From Brachypodius melanocephalos (lineage: Eukaryota > Chordata > Aves > Passeriformes > Pycnonotidae): a stretch of DNA of 64,000 nt. The notes below the pieces were generated by a model that saw only the letters and a list, made by a program, of their open reading frames with translations, had not been told where the DNA came from and made no database searches. Positions 1 through 9,982 of this stretch are shown here, one piece after another; the stretch's first letter is position 1, and each line of letters begins with the position of its first letter. Location: the NCBI GenBank assembly GCA_013398615.1, contig VZSR01003798.1:12625606-12689605 (forward strand), read 5' to 3'. The translations under genes were made by a program, and so were the position numbers.

Positions 1-39
1 ATATTTCTTCATCTAAATCAAGTTGCCATTATCTTCCAG
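1..39 (+). other. End of LIPC intron 3
   Basis: This short intron tail at the window edge has a pyrimidine-rich stretch and the acceptor AG at 38-39. Confidence 0.85.
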
Positions 40-157
40 GAATCCATTCAATTTTCCAGAAGCAATGTTCATCTAATTGGGTACAGCCTAGGAGCTCATG
101 TTTCAGGATTTGCTGGAAGTTTTATCAATGGCACAAAAAAGATTGGAAGAATTACAG
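40..157 (+). CDS. LIPC: LIPC coding exon 4 (nucleophile elbow)
   Basis: This 118-nt exon follows an acceptor ending TTCCAG and is closed by GTAAAA. It reads from ESIQFSRSNVHLIGYSLG to KKIGRITG. It contains the lipase nucleophile elbow G-Y-S-L-G with the catalytic Ser codon at 85-87. It begins in phase 0 and ends one base into a Gly codon. Confidence 0.96.
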
Positions 158-3100
158 GTAAAAGACTTACATCTTTAAGAAAAATAACAGTCAACTGAAT
201 CAAGTTATGAAGATATTTGACATATTAATGTCATATTGACAATTAGGTGTTGAATAGCAATATTCAGCACAGTTTAAAAGTTTCATCTCATTGGTTAGAA
301 ATTAGATTTAGAAAATGTAATGAAAATATTTTTGAAAATTAGGTCTCATAGCATTTCTATCTTTGATCTTTCCTACCTCAGTCCAAATTATGACATCCTG
401 AATACACAAGCATGGGGACTAGAAACCATATACCGAAGCCTCAAACTGCATGTTGCTTACATTTATCTCTTATCCATGTCCAGTAACACCTTAAACTAAA
501 TGTTAGCCACTAACCTTGGATCTTTGGCCATGGTCTTGACCTAAAGTCATTCAAATGCTGTTCAATTGTTTAAATAGTAATTTTAAAAAATATATTAAGG
601 AAATTGTCTGACTATGCTTGAGCTTTCAATTGTGGGACAGTGCCCATACAGTGCATTCAAAACAGTTCTCCTGTGGCAAAAATGATAGTTCTGGATTACA
701 TTTTACAAGAAGCATATCATTAGAGTATCCCTAGTAGATGCTTAAAGTAAACAAAGTTAACCCTAACACTTGATTGATAGTGACATTCTGAACCTTCTGT
801 AATGATTTGTAACTGTACTATGAGTGTAATGAAAATACATTTGATATTATTGATACACTGCATACAGTACCTCATCTAATGCACAGTGACAGCTTAAAAA
901 ACCCAAACAAAATGAAAACAGAACTGCATTTTACACAAGACTCACATCAGCTACATTTAATTTATCAGAGAAAACATTTTACTTTAATCAGACTTAGAAG
1001 AGAGGTAAATATGCATGGCTGTACTTTGAAGTCACAATTCTGATCTTGGATTCATTGCAACATACCACAGTCTCTTACACAATCAGTTCTTGTGGCAGTG
1101 CCTGCATGCCAGGAAGCTGATTTTACAAAATGTGTCACGGTATTACACCAGTGGATGCACTGAAGGACTTCAGTTCCCCAGCACTGCCTGTTCAAACCTT
1201 ATTAGAACATAACACCTTGAAATGGATAAGTAAAAAAACTTAGAGCACATTATTTACTGTAACAGCTATATGCATTCTTCAGCAAAAGTTTTCAGACTTG
1301 TAACAATAAGCTCCAAAATTTAATAGTGGTAAAAGTTATTAAAGGTTATAAGAAATGTATGCCTTCGGGGAACTTCCCTACTTGTTGCCTGTGTTACTAG
1401 TCTTGTCTGGTTATATCTATGCAACTATATTATTCCACGGTACCAACTGAAGGATATCAAATTTAGACGCTTGTCCTCAAAGCAAGAAATCAGCAAGACT
1501 CCCTAAGTGAAGTATTATTTCTCTGAATATTGTAATAATCTGTCTTGAAGATTTTTTAAAGTGAAGAATTATTACAAACAAAATCTAGCAGACATATATG
1601 GTTTTTAAGCAATAAGTGGAGCTTTATAAAGTTTCAGGTCCCAAATGTGGGCTAAAAGTCAACCTTGCTGTGGGACTGGTGTCTTCCAAAGGACCTCTGA
1701 AACACATAACCTCTAGTGTTTGAAAGACAAAATTACATAAAGGTCTCTCAAGTGACACTGGCAGCAAACAGAGTTTGTCTCTGACAAACACTGTCTGCCC
1801 CTGGGCCTGTGTCCTTGTGCAGGTCCCAGTTAGTGTTTGTCAGTGCCTGTGTTTGCTTTAGGTGTAACCATGTATCCTCTGTGAGACAAGCATTATTATT
1901 GTTTCCATTAGAGAAAGACCTTGTAAAGTACCAGGTGCTGCCTGTTTTCATGCATTTATCACAGCCTCACAGCAGCAGAACAGTCCTTCTGCAGTATATG
2001 ACAATGGGAATATTTGTATTTATTGCAGGCCTTGACCCTGCTGGTCCCTTGTTTGAAGGAATGTCACCAACAGACCGTTTATCTCCAGATGATGCCAGCT
2101 TTGTAGATGCAATTCATACCTTCACTAAACAGCACATGGGCCTCAGTGTGGGCATCAAGCAGCCTGTGGCTCACTTTGACTTTTATCCCAATGGAGGCAC
2201 CTTCCAGCCTGGCTGTCACATCTTGCATGTGTACAACCACATTGCAAAGTTTGGGATCACTGGTAAGAACCAATGGCACAGAGTGGGAGGCAGTGGGGCA
2301 GCTGTACTGAGTCCCTCTGGAAAACTACATAACTGTGGTCTTAAACAGCATCTAAGTATTGTTATTATCACCCATTATTTGCAAGATATTTTCTTGTTTA
2401 GAGATCAGTTATCTGATTTTCACATGTCTTGAATTTATATTGGTTTTACTGACTCCACTAAGGAATTGAGCATTCTAGCACTCCTGAAAATGAGGCCATG
2501 AGCATCCTGCTGTCAAGCACCTCTGAATAATTTAATGGTATTTGTTTCAGCAGTAGGGAAGATGAGAAAATTTATTCTAATTAAGCCAGATTTGTCTAGT
2601 GTGCTATTAATTATTTCAAATCAAATAAAACACAGATCTGTACTACTCACCTCCTTAGTTCACCTTCTCCCAGCTCCATGTCCTTCGGCAGCACAGATGA
2701 TGCTCTCTCTAGGACCTGACTGCCAGTGCTACAGGCTAGCTTTTATCTAGAGAAGCTTACTTCCAATGTACCTGAACACAAACCATAGAGAAACTGATGC
2801 AAGATACTGAAAAAGGTCTTGATGTGTAGTGACAACCAGAAGTGTTTACTGAAAACCCCCAAAGAGCCCTGTTCACCCAGCACACGGCATTGCAGAAGTA
2901 TTTCTCAACTATCACCACACAATGCCTAAATCTGGGCCCTAATTGTTAGAAGATAAATTGTGACAAATGTGAAACCAAGCATCAGCTCAAAGCTTATCAA
3001 TGGAGCTATAAAGCAGTCCATCATTATACATCCCATTTGCACAAAATATTTTTTGTAATTTGATAGCACTTAAAGAACGAAAAGATACTGCTCATAATAG

Positions 3101-6100
3101 CAGATCTATTTATTATTTTTATTGCATTTAATAATTTCTTTCTCCTTTTTCCCAAGTAGTAACTGCAAGAAAAATTCAATTCAACATAAGAGTCTGTCAG
3201 TCTAACAAGGACAAAGTATGGTATTGTTGCCTAAGTATCCAAAATCCAAGAGTATTCAGCAATTCAGAATGAGACTGCTGTCTTTAATGTGGCATTATCT
3301 GAAAGACTGCACATCAACTCAGGCTGTATTTTCTATTGACAAAACCAGCCAGAACAATGAAATCAAGGTTCATATTTACAGTCTGATACAGTCAGGGTAG
3401 AGAAGTTTCAGCAGAAAATTACTTACGTTTATTATCATGGAAGTTCAGCCATTCTATTTTTGAATGATCCTAAAAGTAAAATTGCTATGATATATGATTT
3501 CTGAGACAAAACCAAGATGGAAAGGGTGGGGGGGGAGGGGAACAATAACATATGTTTATCATTTATAGTTGGCTACAGTACTTCCCTGCAGTCAAAATGG
3601 TAAAAGGAAACAAGGGCATGTAAAACTTTGTTGTTGCATTTTTTCAGGCATCACTCAAACTGTGAAATGTGCCCATGAGAGGTCAGTTCATTTGTTCATT
3701 GACTCTCTGCTGCACAAGGACAAGCAAAGCACAGCTTACTGGTGCAATGACATCAACACTTTCAACAAAGGACTGTGCCTCAGCTGCAAGAAGAACCGGT
3801 GTAACACCCTGGGCTATAACATCAGGGAGGAAAGGCTGGCCAAAAGCAGACGACTCTTCCTGAAAACAAGAGCCCATATGCCCTTCAAAGGTTTGTGGGA
3901 ATACTTTTTACAGTGTCCACATCGATCACAAAGTGGAAGACTGAGCCTAAGCTTTGTGATCCTATTTATTCATTCATTAAAGCTTATAAAATCCGTGAGA
4001 ATAATCAATTTGCTGAGATAACTGAGAATCCCAGTAGGCCATCTTGATGCCCTTTCATCAAGATCCTGGCTCTCATATTTCTGTGGGAAAAAGCTCACTG
4101 CATGCTTGCCCCTGGCGAGCTGTGGAGCCCAGGGCTGGCAGATGCCCGGGGTCCTGATCTGCAGGATTTTCCTGCCACTGGACTGTGCAGGTTTGTTGAA
4201 ACATATGCAGGCATGAAGCCAAGCCAAAAAAAGCAGCATAATTACTCTGGGAGGCCTCTAAAACATCCTGTTCTGCGTTTGCCCAAATTGTATCTGCAAT
4301 TAGACTATGAAATGACATATAAATTACTACTTTTCAAACAATGGACAGATAACAGAATAGCATGGACTTTTACAAGGCTGAACTGTAGCACTAAAATTAA
4401 GACTGGCACTCTGGCTTTAGCTCTACTACATTACTTTAGTAATTTACATTTACATTACTCACTCGAGTGAGCGTGGATTTTCGGCTGTATGATCAGATAA
4501 AGGGGCCACGGCCTGACGGGGGGCGCAGGGCTTTCCTACCAGTCTCCATTGCATTCAGCCGCCAGAGCCCACTGCTGCTGTTGAGGAGACGTTCCCTTGC
4601 CACTGGAAAGGTTTACATACATTTTAAAGTGAGAACAAGCAGGAAGATGTGGGACAGTCCTCTTCGGAGGGGCTGTCAGTGCAGGGGCTCCTGGCACCCG
4701 GCTCTCCTCCTCACCACCTCCTTCCCCGGCTGGGGCGTGAGGGGAGCAGCGGCGCGGGCGGCCGGGCAGGGCTCGGGCTCGGGCACAGGCCACACACACA
4801 CGGAGGAGGCTCCCCTCAGGCTGAGGGGCTGCCTGGCCCCGGCCCCGGCCCCGTCAGTCCGCACCGGCTGTTCCATGTCAGAGCCCCGCTCCTCCTTGAG
4901 GGCTCTGCCCCCGCCTGCCCCTCGCCCTGGGCCTTGGGGCTGGAAGCGCTTCGCATGCTCGTACACTCCGGCACCAACACTGAAGGGATGAGGAGAAAGG
5001 CTTCAAATGGCTGCTCGCATTATACAACTTGTCTCCCCACAGTGTCCGATTACTCGGCTGCGTTATCATAGATTTAAAACAAACAAACCAACAAAACCCA
5101 CCAAAAAAACCCCCCAAAAACAACAACAAAAAACCCAGCAAAAATTCAGGTACTTTAAAAATAATTTTGGAAGTCTTCCACTAGCACAGCTGTGAAATAT
5201 TCAGTGATGATTCCAGAGGGGTCTGCACAGCCCTGAATGATACTCAGAGCAGCTGAACCTGCTGAATTTCTTCTCGATGCTGTTTAAAACGGCTCAGGAA
5301 GATACTTGGAGTAGATTTTAAAACTCCAGAGGCTGTGTCTAGTTCCTGATGTTAACTTGCTCCAGCCCAGCCAGGGTCAGGTCCGCATCAGAATCAGGGA
5401 ATGACAGGCTCTGGGGATGCGCTGCCTGCTGCTCCCACACCTGGGCACGGAGATGGGGTCACTGTGTTGTGCTCCTCTCTGGACACGGAGCTAGTTTCAG
5501 TTTGGAGTAAAATATCTCTGTCCTACTGGCTTTGATTTCAATCAAACATGTTGCATTTTTATGCTTAGAAGTGGTTTTGCATAAAAAACCATCCTTGGCA
5601 CATATGTGGATAAAAGTACCCCAGACAATGATCTCCTTCCACAAAAGTTCCCAAACAAAGCAGAAGCTGTGGGAAGAGGCTTACAAAGTCATCTTTGTAA
5701 TGCCTTTTTTTTTTTTTAAAAAAGTTTGAAGATCATGTGAGAAGCACAAACAGAAGAAATCTGAGAAACTGAACATTACACTTCACAATCCTCTGTGTCT
5801 TCACAACATCTAACATTTAATTTTCAAGTTAATGACAATAGATTCTGGAGTATACATCAATCCATCTCAAACAAAACCCCCAGTTTGTTACACAGAAGTT
5901 AATGTTTACAAAAAAGTTGTGATGGGACCCTGAGTTTTTATATGATTTTTCCTTAAAGTAAGCACCATAATCACAGCAAAATCTTAGGCTGTTTCTGATC
6001 ATATACTGAAAAATCAGTTTTTACATAGAGAGAAAACCCAGAGAAACACAGATTCATTCTAAAAGTGATCTGTAAACAACCCTCTCTGCTTTGTCCTCAT

Positions 6101-9100
6101 CAGGTTTGTGGGACAGAATCACACATTTTGTTTTCTACTGAGGAACACATTTTCAAAAGAAAAGACATTGTTCACTAACATACGACAATTATAAAACGAT
6201 GAAAGGATACAGCTGTTCCAGTAAATACTTTCCATCATGAACATTCTGAGCTGCACAAAACAAATAAACAAACAATCTATCTGTGCATATGCAGAAAAAG
6301 ATGATTCCATTAGGAGTACGGGGAGCCATTCTCAGATGGCTAAAGAGGCTCTACTCAAAAACTAGCATGCAATAATGTTCCTTCATATCTAAATCTATTT
6401 GTTTTGTCTAGAAGATTGCTGGAAGAATGACCAGATAGAAGAGTTCTGGATATTCAAATATAGCAGACAGTTATCTCTATGCACATGCTCAAAATGTATG
6501 TTGTTTGCATTTTGTTTTTCATAATTTACAAAATATCAAACTAATTACTTCTTAGGCATTTTTCATGCTGACAATACTCAGTTCAGACTTCTTTAAACCT
6601 TGTTGTTCTAAAAACTCCCTAGACCTTGAAGCATTAATGACATTGTTAACAGATGTGTGTTAAGCACAAAGTATCATTATGCAGTCAAGGGAAATTTGTG
6701 ACTCATCTGTTTTGCAGGGCAGTTTTCCAGTTGATCAGAGAAACAGCCTGACCACGTTGCATAAGGTCTTTGATCTGTATCATACATCTCTAGTCATGCC
6801 CAGTCACAAGGATTTGCCTGGTCACTAGATAGAAGGCTTGCCAGAAATTCTGACAATTAAACTTCAGAAAAGCTGAAATATTTCCCATGGAAGAATGTTT
6901 TATCCCAAAAAGAAACTCAACACTGATTACCTCTTTCTCTGTCCTTTAAATAAAGCTACAGGACCTCAAGTGCTAACAGATTACACAGCACAGCAACAAC
7001 CAGAAAAAAATGACAATGTTTTAGTTTCAACAAATTAGTCTGAAAAACAAAATGGAATAATGATCAACTTGCTCTTCTGAAAGGCAAAATTCTTTTTGCC
7101 AAAGAAATCTATTGATTCTTTGATCGTGCATTTTGCCACTTTTTGCAAATTCTTCTTTCCTACAGTGTACCACTATCAGTTCAAGATCCACATCATCAAT
7201 GAAATCCAAGGCAAGCCGATAGACCCAGCTTTCACCATGTCTCTGGCAGGGACTAAGGAGGATGCTAAAAACCTGCCCATCCCACTGTGAGTATTGTATC
7301 CCATGTAATTGTGCATGTGACAAAAGATGCCAATTTGTAATATCATATCACATTGATAATCATGCTGTGAGTGAAATGGTTTAGTACAGCTAAGTGAACA
7401 TGAACTGGAAATTGTCTTCTCTTCACTCATACTCCCTGAAAGTCAGAAGTTCTTAAAAATGATGATACAGTTTGTGTAGAAAAATATTGTTAGAAAACAA
7501 ACAGTAAATTTGGAAATTTTTCTGCACACTTACTTTGGTCCATGCCATGGCTAAGATGGGAGGTGTAATCAATTAAAACACAAATGAAAAAAATCAGCTG
7601 TAATTAAGATAAAGAATTTTGGATATTTATCACGATGGACACTATTTGTATCAGTGAAAGCAAAAGCAAGAGTGTGGGTCAGCATTTGCTCGAGCAGGCA
7701 GAAGTTGTAACATAGATGCTGTTATGGGACACCTTTTATTTGCTGTCAGAAACCACTACTGCTTCATCAGCTGATCAAGCTTCTGCCACTTCTGCTTCTT
7801 TCCTAGCATGTTGTCATATTTCATCACTTTTTTTGCACCTGGAGGAAGAACATTCTCGAAACATTAATGTTTTGTCCTGGAAAAGGAAACACAGTTCTTT
7901 CTCTGGTTTTCAGGGGAAAAAAATCCTAATTTTTTCCCACTTTAATTGATAATAATTAAGACAGTATTATTCTCACCTTGTTTTCTGTAGAGTTGAAGGT
8001 ATTACTGGGAATCAAACCTACTCCTTTCTCATCACCCTGGACACAGATATCGGTGACCTCATAATGATCAAGTTGAAATGGGAAGGAACTCCAGTTTGGG
8101 AAAATATCTGGGACACATTTCAAACCATAATGCCGTGGACAAAAGGCACCCGTCGACCAGGACTTATAGTGAAGGCAATAAGAGTGAAAGCAGGGGAAAC
8201 ACAGCAAAAGTAAGTGGAATGAGAGAACTCAGTAACACCACAGGTGTTTGGCACACAGGTTATCCCAGCTCAAATGCAAGCATCAGAGCCCCAGCAGTCA
8301 CACCAATGAATGTAATTACCTCACTCCATAAGGGCCATATGAAATTTCAATGAAACAAGAAACTATGCAAGATAAATAATGATTCCAACATTAACATCAT
8401 GAAATATTCAGATTCCTACTTACAAAAAATATGCCAAATCTTAATTATTTGACTTTCAGTACCTAATTCCTAGAGAAACTCAGCATCACCATTCTTGAAA
8501 ATACTCATTAGAAGGATCATGTGCTGTACTATAGAGTCCTCTGATTATTTTTGGTGTTCTTCTTTCCCCTCTTTATTTCTTTGAAACTGGATCACCAAGT
8601 CTGAGCAGCCTTGTTCTCTGCATACAGCAATGCTAACAACACATTTGAAACTGCCTACTCATACAGAAAAATTTCAGCCAGAAGACAGAAGAAAAAAATT
8701 TAGAACGATTCTTTCTTGCTGCTTTAATCCTTTGAGAAATTTGAATTGAGCAGTTTAATTAAGGTTAATGAGAAAAGCATGCCTTACCTGTAACTGAGGC
8801 TCTGTCTTAGAAGGCAATTTTTCCTTGGGACATTCCCTTTCTTACCACCACCACTGGTGCAGACTTCCTGCAGAACAACTTATTGGCAGAGCTGCATCTC
8901 CTTAATATTGACACAAAAAACAAATTAGACAATTTAAAGAGACATTTCATAAGACAACCTGTGTGTGCTGGGGGACAGAGGAAGGATCATATTCTCCTAG
9001 GTTGAACCCTCCTAAAAATGTATTTTTGGAGGTGTTTTCCTAACCTAGCACTTGGCACGTGCTCCTGCCATTAAAATAAAAGGAGTTCCTCTAATATCAC

Positions 9101-9982
9101 CAAAATCAGTAGTGACCTAGCTGGCAAAGCAAATTAAAGCAAAGCACACACTGCAAACTAGGGAGCTCTGTTTATGCACAGGTTCCTGTACCTTGAGATA
9201 AAGGGTATGAAGGTAAGAAGTAATTTTCCTAACCGGGAAGCTCTTGTCTAATGCAGCTGTGCCAGTAACTTGGCACAAGCCAAATACTGCTGATGTACTA
9301 CCTTCCTTATGTAGGAAATGATTAAGTGAGGGGGCACTCATACTGACAAAAAATAATGCTGCTATCTAATGCTCCTTGGAAGTTTTTTGGGTTTTTTGCT
9401 GCAAGTGGAAGCAGTGTGTGCCAATCTTTTAGTGGACACTGATTATGTGCTGGGTTTTGTTCTTTGCAATCTGGACAGTGACATTCAGTTATCACTGAAA
9501 TACTGCATTAATGTTTAGGGGGGGGAATGAAAGATTGTTAGGTGGTTCTAAAAGGAGAAACAAAGGGCACTCAAGGAAAAGTATTTCAAGGCAGAAAAAA
9601 AGGTCTGTAGATTTCTGCCTTCCTCAGAAGACCAAACATCAGGTATTGCAGAATTAGCAATTTTGGAAATTCAATAATTAAAAAAGGTAGTAAATACAAA
9701 ATGTCTTTTGACTTCTCTTGTGCTTTCTCAAGCATTTAAACAGTTGACAATATTTTATCTCTGGGTATCTCTACCTCTAGATGTTCGTGATCTTTGTACA
9801 CATGATGAAAGTTCCTTTGTTAGATTATCTAATGGCAAAGACTTCAGATGTAACACATGCTGTCTTTTCTTTCCAGAACTACATTTTGCCCCCAAAGCAT
9901 TGACAACATTCACCTTCATCCATCCCAAGTGAAGACATTTGTGAGGTGTGAAGATCGCTTCCAGAGACAAAAGAAAAAATGA
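40..9982 (+). CDS. LIPC: Hepatic triacylglycerol lipase, C-terminal part (coding exons 4-9)
   Basis: Hepatic lipase is a secreted enzyme bound to heparan sulfate in liver sinusoids; it hydrolyses triglycerides and phospholipids of HDL and remnant lipoproteins. The coding exons are 40-157, 2029-2262, 3648-3890, 7166-7286, 7991-8209 and 9877-9982. They join in frame to 346 codons plus TGA. The lengths 234, 243 and 121 match the known exon sizes of the lipoprotein lipase family. The nucleophile Ser lies in GYSLG (85-87), the Asp in LDPAGP (2034-2036) and the His in ERSVHLF (3689-3691). The lid loop between two Cys spans the second and third exons seen here, and the PLAT/C2-like domain with an NQT sequon follows. 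Roughly the first 150 residues (signal peptide, start of the hydrolase fold) lie left of the window. The adjacent ADAM10 and the lid sequence favour LIPC over LPL or LIPG. Family and identity are certain; exon numbers are by homology. Confidence 0.97.
158..2028 (+). other. LIPC intron 4
   Basis: AT-rich intronic sequence running from GTAAAA to TATTGCAG. I see no gene, repeat family or strong secondary structure in it. Short open frames overlapping its end are extensions of exon 5 into intron. Confidence 0.85.
2029..2262 (+). CDS. LIPC: LIPC coding exon 5 (catalytic Asp, start of lid)
   Basis: This 234-nt exon lies between TATTGCAG and GTAAGAAC. It starts with LDPAGPLFEG, whose Asp (2034-2036) belongs to the catalytic triad, and runs through FVDAIHTF, MGLSVGIKQP and DFYPNGG. 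It ends in the first Cys and the body of the lid. Its length equals exon 5 of the paralogue LPL. Human LIPC has LDAAGP where this sequence has the more LPL-like LDPAGP. Confidence 0.97.
2263..3647 (+). other. LIPC intron 5
   Basis: AT-rich intron. The only outstanding element is a G-run at about 3525-3540, roughly 110 bases before exon 6. Confidence 0.85.
3648..3890 (+). CDS. LIPC: LIPC coding exon 6 (end of lid, catalytic His)
   Basis: This 243-nt exon lies between TTTTCAG and GTTTGT. It completes the lid with GITQTVKC, then carries ERSVHLFIDSLL with the catalytic His (3689-3691) and the Cys-rich segment CLSCKKNRCNTLGY. It ends at RAHMPFK, just before the C-terminal domain. Confidence 0.97.
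4640..4960. promoter_or_regulatory. Orphan GC-rich, CpG-containing island inside LIPC intron 6
   Basis: The block has many CpG and GCGCGGGCGG-type steps and stands out from AT-rich flanks. Several frames are open through it on both strands, but no protein family is recognisable and there are no convincing splice sites, so the openness reflects GC composition. It could be an intragenic CpG island, alternative promoter, enhancer or old GC-rich repeat. The function is unknown. Confidence 0.45.
5078..5145. repeat. A/C-rich low-complexity tract
   Basis: Irregular AAC/AAAC/AAACCC runs, for example a stretch of CAACAACAAAAAAC, without a clean period. It is simple-sequence DNA in LIPC intron 6. Confidence 0.7.
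7166..7286 (+). CDS. LIPC: LIPC coding exon 7 (start of PLAT domain)
   Basis: This 121-nt exon lies between CCTACAG and GTGAGT. It encodes VYHYQFKIHIINEI followed by FTMSLAGTKEDAKNLPIP, the first strands of the beta-sandwich lipoprotein- and heparin-binding domain. It joins exon 8 through a split Leu codon. Confidence 0.96.
7287..7990 (+). other. LIPC intron 7
   Basis: A 704-base intron from GTGAGT to TTCTGTAG. Nothing else is recognised in it. Confidence 0.85.
7991..8209 (+). CDS. LIPC: LIPC coding exon 8 (PLAT domain core)
   Basis: This 219-nt exon lies between TTCTGTAG and GTAAGT. It encodes NQTYSFLITLDTDIGDL (the NQT sequon corresponds to a known glycosylation site of human hepatic lipase) and then IKLKWEG, WDTFQTIMPW and IRVKAGETQQ. 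Confidence 0.96.
8210..9876 (+). other. LIPC intron 8
   Basis: A 1.67 kb intron from GTAAGT to TTTCCAG. It is AT-rich, with no repeat family or gene recognised. Confidence 0.85.
9877..9982 (+). CDS. LIPC: LIPC last coding exon (exon 9) with stop
   Basis: The exon starts after TCTTTCCAG and completes KTTFCPQ. It passes VKTFVRCE and ends in a basic tail (FQRQKKK) at TGA 9980-9982. The basic C-terminus agrees with the heparin-binding tail of the family. The last exon is much less conserved than exons 5 and 6, which is normal for this lipase. Confidence 0.93.

Larger units (their letters stand above)
3891..7165 (+). other. LIPC intron 6 with internal GC-rich island
   Basis: This is the longest LIPC intron in the window. 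It is AT-rich except for a sharply bounded GC- and CpG-rich stretch at about 4640-4960, listed separately, and an A/C-rich low-complexity tract at about 5078-5145. Positions 5400-7165 show nothing recognisable. Confidence 0.8.

Noticed and set aside
1809..2432. 207-codon plus-strand open frame as a separate gene
   Set aside because: Only 2029-2262 is conserved LIPC exon 5, with good AG and GT borders. The rest is read-through into introns.
4467..5071. Open frames of 140-174 codons in LIPC intron 6
   Set aside because: They are open in several frames on both strands through the GC-rich block, with no protein family visible. They are treated as a compositional effect.
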